Virus record (IMG/VR): IMGVR_UViG_3300037882_000814
Span: 1-36,111 of that record
DNA: 36,111 bases
Source of the DNA: a virus
Strand: one strand, 5' to 3'
Part shown: positions 1 to 7,268 of the stretch, piece after piece
Layout of the letters: every line of letters begins with the position of its first letter
Numbering within the stretch: position 1 is the stretch's first letter
Translations under genes and position numbers: made by a program
The notes under the pieces: generated by a model
What the model saw: the letters and a program-made list of their open reading frames with translations, nothing else
What the model was told of the DNA's origin: nothing
Databases searched by the model: none

Positions 1-97
1 AATCACCCGCTTGCCGCTGGTTATCGTTGCCACTGCATTCATTGCCCTTTGCGCACTAGGCCCGATTGGCCTTGCGGGATTGGTTGGTGTGCTGTGA
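1..97 (+). CDS. C-terminal part of the small membrane protein that starts at 35885
   Basis: The reading frame is open from the first base. It continues exactly the frame that runs off the right end of the window: the last two bases CA plus the first base A make a Gln codon. This piece encodes one hydrophobic segment (LPLVIVATAFIALCALGPIG and a few further residues) and stops with TGA at 95-97. That stop overlaps the GTG start of the next gene (GTGA). With the 35885-36111 part the protein would be 107 residues, with a basic N-terminal half and one C-terminal membrane segment. The function is unknown. The join depends on the genome being circular. Confidence 0.7.
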   Translation, partial: ITRLPLVIVATAFIALCALGPIGLAGLVGVL

Positions 98-291
98 GTA
101 CGTTTGCAGTATTAGTTTTGACGATCCTAGCGCTGGCATTTGGATTTTGCGCGGCTGCTTATGGCGGGGCTTCTGAAAAGTTTCCAGCAGGAAGCGGCCC
201 GAAGCGCGTTGCAATTTGGACACTCATTTGGTCGGTTTTTGTTAGCATCATTTGCGCCTTTGCCGCCGGTTACATTGCGGGGCAATCATGA
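94..291 (+). CDS. Small protein with two membrane segments
   Basis: This 65-residue protein starts at a GTG that overlaps the upstream stop (GTGA). A longer in-frame start at 49 exists, but it would overlap the preceding frame by about 50 bases and lacks the usual coupling. Residues about 2-22 and 42-62 are hydrophobic, with a short polar loop (EKFPAGSGPKR) between them, so it is probably an inner-membrane protein. It ends in a TGA overlapped by the next ATG. No family was recognised. The position at the start of the PL-like operon would fit an early host-interaction or superinfection role, but that is only inference. Confidence 0.6.
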   Translation: MSTFAVLVLTILALAFGFCAAAYGGASEKFPAGSGPKRVAIWTLIWSVFVSIICAFAAGYIAGQS

Positions 292-581
292 GTGCATTTA
301 TGGATACGCCTTGGAGAGTTGTTAAAAATAGAGACGGAAGCGTGAATGTCGTCTTCCACCCAGACGAGGAAGGAGAGACTTACAAGGTAGCGCTGGTCAA
401 TGGCGGAAATATTTTAGCCGCACACGCTATATCGGCATTACCCGATTTAGTTTTGGCATTAAAAATTGCCATTGCTAAATACGGGAAAGAAGGCGGGCCG
501 TGGAATGTTCCCACATCCCCCGGCTCATGGATTGCGATGGCTAAAGATGCAATCGACAAAGCTGAGGGCAAGCAATCATGA
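288..581 (+). CDS. Conserved phage protein of unknown function
   Basis: A 97-residue soluble protein. The ATG at 288 overlaps the upstream TGA (ATGA), so this start is preferred over a longer one at 252. The N-terminal part (MDTPWRVVKNRDGSVNVVF) looks like a small beta-rich domain. The middle (ISALPDLVLALKIAIAKYG) looks helical. It sits inside a chain of genes joined by four-base stop/start overlaps and is probably translated by coupling. No catalytic motif is visible and I do not recognise the family. Confidence 0.65.
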   Translation: MSAFMDTPWRVVKNRDGSVNVVFHPDEEGETYKVALVNGGNILAAHAISALPDLVLALKIAIAKYGKEGGPWNVPTSPGSWIAMAKDAIDKAEGKQS

Positions 582-811
582 CCTGCCCCATCTGCCATGG
601 TCTTGGCAAAACATCCACATGCCTTTTAGGCACTCACTGCTCCTGCCCCGATGGTGCGGCTTGCGGAAACGCAACATCGCACCCATGCGAGTGCCAAGGC
701 ATTGATGCTGATTTGGCGGCGCGACTTAGCGTTGAATTTGACAGGGCTTTTGAGGCTGAATTCGGCGCGGCAGTCCAATGCGCGGTTTCCGCGAACGAGG
801 TCAAGCCATGA
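578..811 (+). CDS. Small cysteine-rich, probably zinc-binding protein
   Basis: A 77-residue protein starting with an ATGA overlap. The N-terminal half holds many cysteines (CPICHGLGKTSTC, then CSC, C, CEC), which looks like a DnaJ-type or treble-clef zinc ribbon. The C-terminal half is probably helical (DADLAARLSVEFDRAFEAEF). Zinc binding is inferred from cysteine spacing only. Its place among recombination genes would fit a small nucleic-acid-binding or adaptor protein, but no specific role can be given. Confidence 0.6.
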   Translation: MTCPICHGLGKTSTCLLGTHCSCPDGAACGNATSHPCECQGIDADLAARLSVEFDRAFEAEFGAAVQCAVSANEVKP

Positions 812-1047
812 TGCAGGAAAAAACATATTATCAACGTCTCTTTAGTCTCATTTGCACCCTTCGCCGCATTGCCGCCGATCAAATTAAAAACGCCCGCAAA
901 TACGCACTGAAAGGCGACACTAAGACCGAGGCGTATTTCATGCTTAAGGCCCGCGAAACGCGCCGTGAAGCCCGTGAGTGGATTGCATACGCTCGCCGCT
1001 GGCAACCGGTATCAGCCGATAATCAAGATCAAAGGATTGCAGCATGA
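808..1047 (+). CDS. Small basic helical protein of unknown function
   Basis: A 79-residue protein. The start is ATG 808, overlapping the previous TGA, or the adjacent ATG 811. It is rich in Arg, Lys and Ala and predicted almost wholly helical (LRRIAADQIKNARKYALKG, ETRREAREWIAYARRW). The high basic charge suggests nucleic-acid contact or a coiled coil, but no known domain is visible. The stop overlaps the start of the next gene (ATGA). Confidence 0.6.
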   Translation: MMQEKTYYQRLFSLICTLRRIAADQIKNARKYALKGDTKTEAYFMLKARETRREAREWIAYARRWQPVSADNQDQRIAA

Positions 1048-1820
1048 ACATCAACGTTGAAGGCTTGTCCGGCTTTCATGCCCCAATAGCGGGCATTGGC
1101 GACAATAACCCGCCCGAACCTACGCCATATGAATTGGTAAGAGGTGAAATTGATGACTTGTTTGCTGAGGCTAAGCATTGGCTTGACGGCGAGCCCGTAT
1201 CAACGCCTGAAATGGCTGAGGCAATTCAAAAGCTAATGCGGCAAATTCAAGCGGCGGCAACCAAAGCAGAAGCCGCCCGCGTTGATGAAAACAAGCCTTT
1301 CGATGAAGGCAAGGCCGAGGTTCAGGCCCGCTATAACACACTGATTGGCAAAACCACAAAGATAACCGGCAAAACCGTCATGGCTGTTGATTTGTGCAAG
1401 CAAGCACTAACGCCGTGGTTGAATAAGTTGGAAGCCGAGCGCCAAGCCAAAGCAGAAGCCGCGCGGATTGAGGCCGAAAAAGCCCGCCTCGAAGTTGAGC
1501 GTTTAGCCAAAGAACGCGCCACACTTGACGGCAAGGAAGCGTTTGAACTTGCCGCTGCAAATGCCCGCAAATTGGAGGCAACGGCAAACAAGATTGAGAA
1601 TTCCACGGCCAAGGTTGGCGGTGAAGGCCGCGCAATTTCAATGCGCGATTATTACAGCGCGAAAGTCGTTCAACCTGTTGAATTTGCACGGTATTTGTGG
1701 CAATATCACAAGCCGGATTATCTTGAATGGCTTGAAGGTTTTGCGGCTCAATTGGTTGCCGCGGGCAAGCGTGACGGCATTGCCGGTGTTGAAGTTATTC
1801 ACGAAAAAAGACCAGTGTAA
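1044..1820 (+). CDS. Coiled-coil phage protein upstream of the recombination genes
   Basis: A 258-residue protein starting in an ATGA overlap. After an N-terminal GIGDNNPPEPTPYELVR stretch comes a helical part. Residues about 125-180 form a long Ala/Glu/Arg coiled coil (LEAERQAKAEAARIEAEKAR), followed by a compact C-terminal domain (about 200-258). Proteins of this type sit just upstream of single-strand annealing genes in many alphaproteobacterial phages, so a supporting role in recombination or replication is likely but not shown. There are no catalytic residues I can name. Confidence 0.7.
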   Translation: MNINVEGLSGFHAPIAGIGDNNPPEPTPYELVRGEIDDLFAEAKHWLDGEPVSTPEMAEAIQKLMRQIQAAATKAEAARVDENKPFDEGKAEVQARYNTLIGKTTKITGKTVMAVDLCKQALTPWLNKLEAERQAKAEAARIEAEKARLEVERLAKERATLDGKEAFELAAANARKLEATANKIENSTAKVGGEGRAISMRDYYSAKVVQPVEFARYLWQYHKPDYLEWLEGFAAQLVAAGKRDGIAGVEVIHEKRPV

Positions 1821-1837
1821 CCATAAGGAATTTGCAA

Positions 1838-2398
1838 ATGAGTGCACCCCCTACACATTCAAAGCGCTTGTATCGTAAAAAAGTTCAACCAATACGCATT
1901 GAAAATAATTTGGCATACATACCGCTGACCAAGGGATATGAGGCAATTATAGACGCGGCGGATGTTGTTTTGATTTCTGGTTTCCACTGGCATTCTGACG
2001 TTAGAAACCACACGGTCTATTCATCCCGAAACAGCACAGACGGGGGAACTCTAAGAAAGGTCTATTTGCATAATGCCATTTTTGGCAAACTAGAAGATAT
2101 GCAAATTGACCATATTGACGGCAACGGATTGAATAATCAGCGATCAAATTTAAGGTTCGCAACATCTTCGCAAAATTTACAAAACACTGGCTCACGCAAA
2201 AATAATAAAAGCGGGCTCAAAGGCGTTTCCCGTAAAAGTGGCAGGTTCAAATGGGTTGCTCAAATTAGAGCAAATGGCAAAAAAATATTTCTTGGTCATT
2301 TTGATGACCCTCTTATTGCACATGCCGCATACTTGAACGCCAGCAAAAATTATCATCGGGAATTTTCCAATAATGGCGAAGAAAGGAAGCCGGTATGA
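1838..2398 (+). CDS. HNH homing endonuclease with AP2 DNA-binding domain
   Basis: A 186-residue protein. The start at ATG 1838 is chosen because AAGGAA lies seven bases upstream; an in-frame ATG six bases earlier is possible. Residues about 75-125 carry the HNH nuclease core (QIDHIDGNGLNNQRSNLRFA). Residues about 128-180 form an AP2-like domain (SGLKGVSRKSGRFKWVAQIR, IFLGHFDDPLIAHAAYLNA). This is the usual build of free-standing phage homing endonucleases, which nick DNA at specific sites. It stands between two coupled operon genes, has its own ribosome binding site, and is noticeably richer in A and T than its neighbours. Together these suggest a later insertion into the operon. Confidence 0.9.
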   Translation: MSAPPTHSKRLYRKKVQPIRIENNLAYIPLTKGYEAIIDAADVVLISGFHWHSDVRNHTVYSSRNSTDGGTLRKVYLHNAIFGKLEDMQIDHIDGNGLNNQRSNLRFATSSQNLQNTGSRKNNKSGLKGVSRKSGRFKWVAQIRANGKKIFLGHFDDPLIAHAAYLNASKNYHREFSNNGEERKPV

Positions 2399-3102
2399 GT
2401 GGCGTTGATCAAGAGCAGCTTAAGCAGCTATTCGCAGAATTTCCGCATGATGATATTTCATGGCGCTCGCAGTCATTAAACCAAGCTGGCGATAGCGCAT
2501 TAGCGCTAGCTTACATTGACGCCCGCAATGTCATGGACAGGCTTGACCAAATTTGCGGCGCTCATAATTGGCAAGACCGTTATGAATTTCACGGCCCGCG
2601 CACGATTTGCTATCTATCAATTCGCATTGGCGAAGAGTGGATAACCAAAGCCGATGGCGCTGGCGATAGCGACGTTGAAGCCGAAAAAGGCGCAATATCA
2701 GACGCCCTGAAACGCGCCGCTGTCAAATGGGGAATTGGCCGTTACCTGTATGACTTAGGTTCGCCGTGGGTTCCATGTGAAAGCAGCGACCGTGGCGGCA
2801 AGCGATACTGGAAACGATGGACTAAAAGCCCTTGGGATTGCCTGAAAACGCCGCCTGCAATTCAGGCCGCTCCAGCTTCTAAAACAGATCGCCGCGAACC
2901 TTACAAGGCGCTGCAATCCAAAATCGTAGCGCATACTGATGCTGATAAACTTAGCGAATGGTGGCGCTCTGACGCAACCAAACAAGCCCGGTTAGCACTG
3001 CCCGAAGACTGGCGTAAAACGCTTGCAGTCGAGTTGGCGGATCATGGCAAGAAATTACGCGCCGCTTCACAACCCAAAGAATTAGAGGAAACCTTCGCAT
3101 GA
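2395..3102 (+). CDS. Rad52/Rad22-family single-strand annealing protein
   Basis: A 235-residue protein, ATGA-coupled to the homing endonuclease. Residues about 18-130 match the Rad52 annealing fold: the N-terminal YIDARNVMDRLDQICG helix, central strands, then the hallmark KGAISDALKRAAVKWGIGRY. Rad52-type phage recombinases anneal complementary single strands and work with an SSB, which is encoded directly downstream. The C-terminal 80 residues are a variable helical region. Family membership is clear; strand-annealing activity is inferred from the family. Confidence 0.88.
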   Translation: MSGVDQEQLKQLFAEFPHDDISWRSQSLNQAGDSALALAYIDARNVMDRLDQICGAHNWQDRYEFHGPRTICYLSIRIGEEWITKADGAGDSDVEAEKGAISDALKRAAVKWGIGRYLYDLGSPWVPCESSDRGGKRYWKRWTKSPWDCLKTPPAIQAAPASKTDRREPYKALQSKIVAHTDADKLSEWWRSDATKQARLALPEDWRKTLAVELADHGKKLRAASQPKELEETFA

Positions 3103-3500
3103 ATACCGCAATGTTTACAGGCAATATCGGGAAAGAACCAGAGTTCCGGCGCACCCAATCCGGTAAAGAGGTCTTGCAGTTTTCGCTTGGCGTCTATGAC
3201 GGCAAAGATAATTCCGGCGCGGCCAAAACTCTATGGGTTAAGTGTAACCTATGGGGTGAAAGTGCAAAGCGCAATGAAGGCAAATTCGCCAAAGGACAAT
3301 TCGTTGCTGTGTCTGGCATGGTTGGCGTTGATGCTTGGACTGACAAGCAATCCGGCGATGCTAAGGCCGCTGTGACGCTCATGGTCAATACGATTGATGG
3401 CGGGCCTTCACGCGACAACGGGCAACGTCAAGAGCGCCAAAGTCAAGCCGAAAAGCCAGCGGCAAGCTATGCCGATCTTGATGACGAAATCCCATTTTAA
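3099..3500 (+). CDS. ssb: Single-stranded DNA-binding protein
   Basis: A 133-residue protein with one OB-fold (about residues 1-105: MNTAMFTGNIGKEPEFRRT, then LWVKCNLWG and GQFVAVSGMV). A flexible Gln/Arg-rich linker follows, ending in the acidic tip DDEIPF that contacts partner proteins in bacterial SSBs. Its ATG overlaps the stop of the Rad52-family gene, so the two are translated together, as expected for an annealing protein and its SSB partner. Length and tail fit the bacterial family. Confidence 0.93.
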   Translation: MNTAMFTGNIGKEPEFRRTQSGKEVLQFSLGVYDGKDNSGAAKTLWVKCNLWGESAKRNEGKFAKGQFVAVSGMVGVDAWTDKQSGDAKAAVTLMVNTIDGGPSRDNGQRQERQSQAEKPAASYADLDDEIPF

Positions 3501-3535
3501 CCGCCCGCCAAAGCCGCAATGAAGGATAGAACACC

Positions 3536-3787
3536 ATGACAGACACAACTACAGAAAACGTGACAGGCGCTCAATTGAAGGCGTTTATCGAACGCATTGA
3601 ACGGCTCGAAATCGAGAAGCAAACCATTGCTGACGACATCAAGGAAGTCTTTGCCGAAATGAAAAGCACAGGCTTTGATACCAAGGCCGTGCGCGAAATC
3701 ATCAAAATTCGCAAGCAAGATCAAGCCGAACGCCAAGAGGCCGAAAGCATTCTTGAGCTTTATATGTCGGCGCTTGGAATGGCATAA
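3536..3787 (+). CDS. GapR-like (DUF2312) nucleoid-associated protein
   Basis: An 83-residue protein with ATG at 3536. GGA lies upstream but spaced more widely than ideal. Almost the whole length matches the GapR/DUF2312 pattern ([20 protein letters not shown], then [26 protein letters not shown]). In Caulobacter, GapR clamps overtwisted DNA ahead of replication and transcription and stimulates topoisomerases. The family is largely alphaproteobacterial, which supports the host assignment. A phage copy next to SSB suggests help with topology during phage DNA replication, but this is inference. Confidence 0.88.
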   Translation: MTDTTTENVTGAQLKAFIERIERLEIEKQTIADDIKEVFAEMKSTGFDTKAVREIIKIRKQDQAERQEAESILELYMSALGMA

Positions 3788-3788
3788 A

Positions 3789-4199
3789 ATGGCAAAGGAC
3801 AAACGCATATACGGCTTTGTCAGGCGTGGCATGTCTCTAGTGCCACAAACAGCCCATGACGCTCTATTGCTTGAAAGCATTGCCGAGGGTGAACTTGTGC
3901 GCACGGAATGTCACCAATGGCGCAACGGCAAGCGCAATTCAGCTTATTGGGCTATGTTGAAAGAGTGCATTGATGCCACCGGCTGCGCACTCAACACCGA
4001 TGTTTTGCATGACGCGGTAAAGCTGGCAACCGGGCATGTAAACCTTGTCCGGCTTAAGAACGGAATGACTGTCGCGGTTCCGGCGTCAATCGCCTTTGAC
4101 AAAATGACGGAAGCCGAAATGATCACCTATTTCCAAGCGGCTGAAAAGGTTTTGGCTGAGGAATATGGCTTTGTCAGCGAAAGGAAAATGGCAGCATGA
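3789..4199 (+). CDS. Conserved phage protein, possibly NinB/DUF1367-like
   Basis: A 136-residue protein from ATG 3789, one base after the previous TAA; a longer upstream frame merely shadows the GapR gene. The pattern of a short basic N-terminus, QWRNGKRNSAYWAMLKECID, then a region ending in MITYFQAAEKVLAEEYGF resembles small phage recombination accessory proteins such as NinB or DUF1367. The match is by general impression, not a diagnostic motif. Its place after annealing protein, SSB and GapR fits a recombination role. Confidence 0.6.
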   Translation: MAKDKRIYGFVRRGMSLVPQTAHDALLLESIAEGELVRTECHQWRNGKRNSAYWAMLKECIDATGCALNTDVLHDAVKLATGHVNLVRLKNGMTVAVPASIAFDKMTEAEMITYFQAAEKVLAEEYGFVSERKMAA

Positions 4200-4402
4200 G
4201 CCTCAAATCAGCAATACGCTCAATGGCTGCAAGGCTGTTTGCACCTGTTAAATCAGAGCCGGTTCGCCAGCCTATCACCGTTTATCACGTGGTCAACAAG
4301 CCCGTTGACTATGACGCCAAACGCAAGGCCATGAACGCAGTATTAGCACAGGAAGCCCCGCAGGATTTGGTTGAGCGGCTTAGAGCGCGGGGGTGCTTGT
4401 GA
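4196..4402 (+). CDS. Small protein of unknown function
   Basis: A 68-residue protein with an ATGA overlap to the upstream gene and a GTGA overlap to the HNH gene downstream. It is basic and helical at the N-terminus (MSLKSAIRSMAARLFAP), with a Pro/Val-rich middle and a helical C-terminal end (APQDLVERLRARGC). No membrane segment or known motif is visible. The double overlap supports that it is expressed. Confidence 0.6.
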   Translation: MSLKSAIRSMAARLFAPVKSEPVRQPITVYHVVNKPVDYDAKRKAMNAVLAQEAPQDLVERLRARGCL

Positions 4403-4806
4403 CCGCCCGTGCCGTTCCCGAATGGATTGGCAAGACGCCGGACACACGCCCGCCAACGCGCGTTAGAAGCCGCGTGTTTGATGCTCACGGCGGTGTTTGC
4501 CACATATCAAGGCGCAAGATTATGGCTGGCGAAGCGTGGGAATGTGACCATGTAATCGCACTAAAGAATGGCGGCGAAAACAGGGAAAGCAACTTAGCCC
4601 CTGCTTTGGTTGCGCCACACAAGAAAAAGACAAAAGCCGACGTGAAGGAAAAATCCATAATTGCCAGAGTTCGAGGCAAGCACATTGGAACAATAAAGCC
4701 GCAAGGCAAAATCAAATCAGCACCGTTTGCAAAGGCTTCACGGCCAATCAATGCGGGTAAACCAATGTTGCCCGCACGGCAACTGTATAGAGAGGCAAGG
4801 GAATGA
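4399..4806 (+). CDS. HNH endonuclease
   Basis: A 135-residue protein. GTG 4399 overlaps the upstream TGA (GTGA) and is preferred over GTG 4393. The middle holds an HNH core: FDAHGGVCHISRRKI, then WECDHVIALKNGGENRESNL, with the metal-binding DH pair and the Asn of HNH. The C-terminal part is basic (KKKTKADVKEKSIIARVRG) and probably contacts DNA. In phages such proteins act as nicking or packaging-associated nucleases. Here it sits in the early recombination operon, not beside terminase, so a recombination or host-DNA role is more likely. Confidence 0.82.
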   Translation: MTARAVPEWIGKTPDTRPPTRVRSRVFDAHGGVCHISRRKIMAGEAWECDHVIALKNGGENRESNLAPALVAPHKKKTKADVKEKSIIARVRGKHIGTIKPQGKIKSAPFAKASRPINAGKPMLPARQLYREARE

Positions 4807-5018
4807 GAGAAGAACACGCATATCCGGCTTATCCGCATTTGAAAAATTGGAATGGTGACGGCGCTATGCGTCCTGATTATCACGGAGGGTTAACTAAGCG
4901 CGAATGCTACGCAATGGCGGCTTTACCGCTTGCGCATGCCGACTACGATCTAACGGTTGGGCGGGGGCCAAAAAAGCGGTCTTATGTAGCAAACGCACCA
5001 AGGTGCGGACGTGAGTAA
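4803..5018 (+). CDS. Small protein, 3' end lies in the left inverted repeat
   Basis: A 71-residue protein, ATGA-coupled to the HNH gene and last in the plus-strand operon. The N-terminal part (GGLTKRECYAMAALPLAHAD) resembles small phage proteins with a GLTKREY motif. The C-terminal residues PKKRSYVANAPRCGRE are encoded inside the 35-bp inverted repeat at 4967-5001 and the bases beyond it. The natural 3' end was therefore probably replaced when the bracketed cassette arrived, leaving a truncated or fused protein. Confidence 0.55.
   Translation: MREEHAYPAYPHLKNWNGDGAMRPDYHGGLTKRECYAMAALPLAHADYDLTVGRGPKKRSYVANAPRCGRE
4967..5001 (+). repeat. Left copy of 35-bp inverted repeat
   Basis: The sequence begins GCCAAAAAAGCGGTCTTATG. 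Its reverse complement occurs at 8854-8888 with two mismatches (positions 7 and 9 of the repeat). The inner 26 bases (4976-5001) are identical. At 4994-5007 its inner end also forms a small palindrome (CGCACCAAGGTGCG) that the right copy lacks. Confidence 0.9.
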
Positions 5019-5070
5019 CCGGACTTTTGGCAAAGCCTGCAAAACGCACGTTTGTATTGGTGTGTGCGCC

Positions 5071-5988
5071 TTATTTTATTTCATTATTATAGAAGCAAGG
5101 GCTGAAAATCACTTCATCAGAAGCGCCGGAAAACCTGCGATAGCTGCACTGATAGGCGAATTTAGTGATGTGGTTTTTTCTAAAAATGTCTTTGTATTTA
5201 ATCAACCCCGTGACGACTACGTCAAACCCTTTCCCTTTAGCCGGTTCGAACTCTTCAACGCTGTTGGTGGAAAATTCTATGTCAAGCGAAGGGCCGATCA
5301 CAGTTCTTGGCGGATACTGGGGCGCTTCGGGGAAAACAGTATTTCTTCTTCGAATCGGGGATTCAAATATCTTAGCTTCTGCAAAAAAAGTGACATCGGT
5401 AGCAGGGCTTATGCCGCCATTGTGAATGGAAATGTTGACTTTTCTAGTTTTAAAATAGGCGGAACCTATTCCAATCTGCCTATCCTCTGCGCGCCAAACC
5501 CGCTTTACCGTCAGATAAGCGCGGGTTTGAGTTTCGCCAATTTGGCTTGTTACGGCACCAGCGCCACGAGACGTTATGTTGGCTTGGGCAGTCTGATACA
5601 GGCTTTCCCTAGTCAATCGAACGCTATGCAAAAGCAAAAGCAAACCTATTCCGCTTATAATAGTGCCGCCAAGTGTAAGCCAAAACAACCATTTAGCATA
5701 AAGCGCCATTTGCTCCTGAGCCAGCAAATCCCGTATTTCATTATCGTTTTGCTTATTAATTGCGGTTTGGCTTTGGGAATGTTCCGAGTTTCCAACTACA
5801 TTCTTAAGTGCAGTTTCATTTCGCAATGGAGCATCTGGAAAACTGGCTTGAACCTTACCATCGCGGTCGGCTTGAGTGTTGTTCTGATATTCACGCTCTT
5901 GTTGGTGACTGGTGGCCCGCTGGTCGATAGCATAAGCAGGGGCGGCTAATCCAAATGCAATGAAGATGAACCAATAGCGCTTGAACAT
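5071..5988 (-). CDS. Exported membrane protein of unknown function
   Basis: A 305-residue protein. Residues 1-20 are a signal peptide with an AYA cleavage site, followed by a polar Gln/Asn-rich stretch, one membrane helix at about 99-120 (WLFWLTLGGTIISGIGLLLL), a short coiled part and a soluble C-terminal domain of about 170 residues (QTRAYLTVKRVWRAEDRQIG). The RAYLTV pattern is common in small membrane proteins of phages and accessory islands. A longer-looking plus-strand frame (5011-5949) covers the same DNA but lacks coherent features. The start lies inside the DUF6471 gene (43-base overlap), so the two form one operon. A role in superinfection exclusion or host surface change is speculation. 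Confidence 0.72.
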   Translation of the reverse strand: MFKRYWFIFIAFGLAAPAYAIDQRATSHQQEREYQNNTQADRDGKVQASFPDAPLRNETALKNVVGNSEHSQSQTAINKQNDNEIRDLLAQEQMALYAKWLFWLTLGGTIISGIGLLLLLHSVRLTRESLYQTAQANITSRGAGAVTSQIGETQTRAYLTVKRVWRAEDRQIGIGSAYFKTRKVNISIHNGGISPATDVTFFAEAKIFESPIRRRNTVFPEAPQYPPRTVIGPSLDIEFSTNSVEEFEPAKGKGFDVVVTGLIKYKDIFRKNHITKFAYQCSYRRFSGASDEVIFSPCFYNNEIK

Positions 5989-6170
5989 TGTAATAAAAAC
6001 GCCGCCGTAAACTTGCCCCGTGCCAGCTTATTGCGCACGTTCACTTCCTTTTCGTCAACCCCAATTGCTGCCAGCCTTTCGACAAGCTGCGCATAGGTAA
6101 GCCCCTTGCGCTTAAGTTCTGCTTTCAAAAGGTTAGCAGCCTTCATTTCCCAGTCGGTTTTTTCTGCCAT
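5946..6170 (-). CDS. DUF6471 domain protein, candidate small regulator
   Basis: A 74-residue protein matching the DUF6471 pattern over nearly its full length: WEMKAANLLKAELKRKGLTY, then AQLVERLAAIGVDEKEVNVR, then NKLARGKFTAAFLLQC. The domain looks like a compact helix-turn-helix fold and is common in Proteobacteria. It is the first gene after a divergent promoter that carries four CGTTAC-type sites, which makes it a natural candidate for the protein binding those sites, but this is inference. The last residues (SSAIGSSSLHLD) differ from the usual ending, perhaps because the region also encodes the start of the next gene. Confidence 0.78.
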   Translation of the reverse strand: MAEKTDWEMKAANLLKAELKRKGLTYAQLVERLAAIGVDEKEVNVRNKLARGKFTAAFLLQCSSAIGSSSLHLD

Positions 6171-6258
6171 TGTAACGCTTTCACATATAAAAGTATCATA
6201 ATCGTTACATATGCCCTTGTCTTCGTTACGTCAATGCACTATATACGTTACATAAGTA
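6171..6258. promoter_or_regulatory. Divergent promoter region with four CGTTAC-type operator sites
   Basis: The 88 bases between the DUF6471 gene and the transposase hold CGTTAC at 6203-6208, 6224-6229 and 6246-6251 on the plus strand, and its reverse complement GTAACG at 6172-6177. Two of the sites extend to CGTTACATA. Centre spacings are about 31, 21 and 22 bases, close to whole turns of the helix, as expected for proteins bound on one face. The region is AT-rich and drives genes in both directions. Confidence 0.6.
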
Positions 6259-7236
6259 ATGGATATGATGACAATGGCCCAACACTTCCTCCTCTCAGCC
6301 GCCGCCCGCACACTTTCCCTGAAAGAAATCTTCAAGGCCGGTGAAGAAAAGGCTTATGAGACATTCAAAACAATCCGTTGGGCTTCAACCGAAGGCAATC
6401 CTGTTTGCCCTAAATGCGGTTGCTTAGATCACTATGCCATTACAACGCGCCGCAAATTCAAATGCGCAGCTTGTGGTTCGCAATATTCGGTTACGTCCGG
6501 CACGATTTTTGCCAGTCGTAAGTTGCCGTTCACTGATTTGCTTGGCGCAATCTCGATCTTTGTAAATGCCGTCAAAGGCTTGTCAGCTTTGCAGCTTAGC
6601 CGCGATCTGGACGTGCAATATAAGACCGCTTGGGTATTGGCACACAAGCTGCGTGAAGCCTTGTCATTGGAAGTTCAAGACAATACCGCAATGTCTGGCG
6701 ACGTTGAAGTTGATGGTGCATATTTTGGCGGTCACATTCGCCCGCACAACATCGCTGACAAGCGCGTTGACCGTCGCCGTGCAAAGCATCAAACAGGCTT
6801 GCGCCGCGTTGTGGTGGCCTTCCGTGAGCGTTTAGGCCGCACTCGTCCATTCGTTACCCTAGCCGAAGCCGAAGGCGTGGAATTGGCTAAGCGTCACGTT
6901 GACCGCATGGCAATCATGCATGCCGATGAAGCCACTCATTGGGATGCACTGCATGCTGGTTGGAATGTTGAGCGCGTCAACCACTCACAGACATATTCAG
7001 ACCACGGCAAGCACACCAATTGGGTTGAAAGCTATTTCAGCCGGTTGCGCCGCATGGTGACAGGCCAGCACCATTTCGTATCACCGCAGTATCTTTACCA
7101 GTATGCGAACCATGCCGCATGGCTTGAAGACAACCGTCGCAATGCAAACGGTGAAAACGCTGCCGAGATTATTGGTCTAGCAATGGCCTATCCGGTGTCG
7201 CGGGTTTGGAAGGGTTATTGGCAGCGGGCAAATTAA
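6259..7236 (+). CDS. IS1595-family (ISXO2-like) transposase
   Basis: A 325-residue protein. The N-terminal AQHFLLSAAARTLSL is typical of the family, so ATG 6274 is an alternative start. A zinc ribbon uses Cys50, Cys53, Cys69 and Cys72 (CPKCGC and CAACGSQYS). The ISXO2-like catalytic domain carries Asp152 (EVDGAYFGG), Asp223 (HADEATHWD) and the NWVESYFSRLRR motif at about 254-265. All key positions look intact, so it may be active. It is followed 32 bases later by the DUF3800 gene on the same strand. Transposases of this family move DNA by a cut- or copy-and-paste reaction with 8-bp target duplication. Confidence 0.92.
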   Translation: MDMMTMAQHFLLSAAARTLSLKEIFKAGEEKAYETFKTIRWASTEGNPVCPKCGCLDHYAITTRRKFKCAACGSQYSVTSGTIFASRKLPFTDLLGAISIFVNAVKGLSALQLSRDLDVQYKTAWVLAHKLREALSLEVQDNTAMSGDVEVDGAYFGGHIRPHNIADKRVDRRRAKHQTGLRRVVVAFRERLGRTRPFVTLAEAEGVELAKRHVDRMAIMHADEATHWDALHAGWNVERVNHSQTYSDHGKHTNWVESYFSRLRRMVTGQHHFVSPQYLYQYANHAAWLEDNRRNANGENAAEIIGLAMAYPVSRVWKGYWQRAN

Positions 7237-7268
7237 ATGCCAATGAAAGAAACTCAAAAGGCTTTCCA

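Noticed and set aside
5011-5949. A 312-codon plus-strand frame opposite the 5071-5988 gene
   Set aside because: The minus-strand protein has a signal peptide, one membrane helix and an operon overlap with the DUF6471 gene. The plus-strand translation shows no coherent domain order, so it is a shadow frame.
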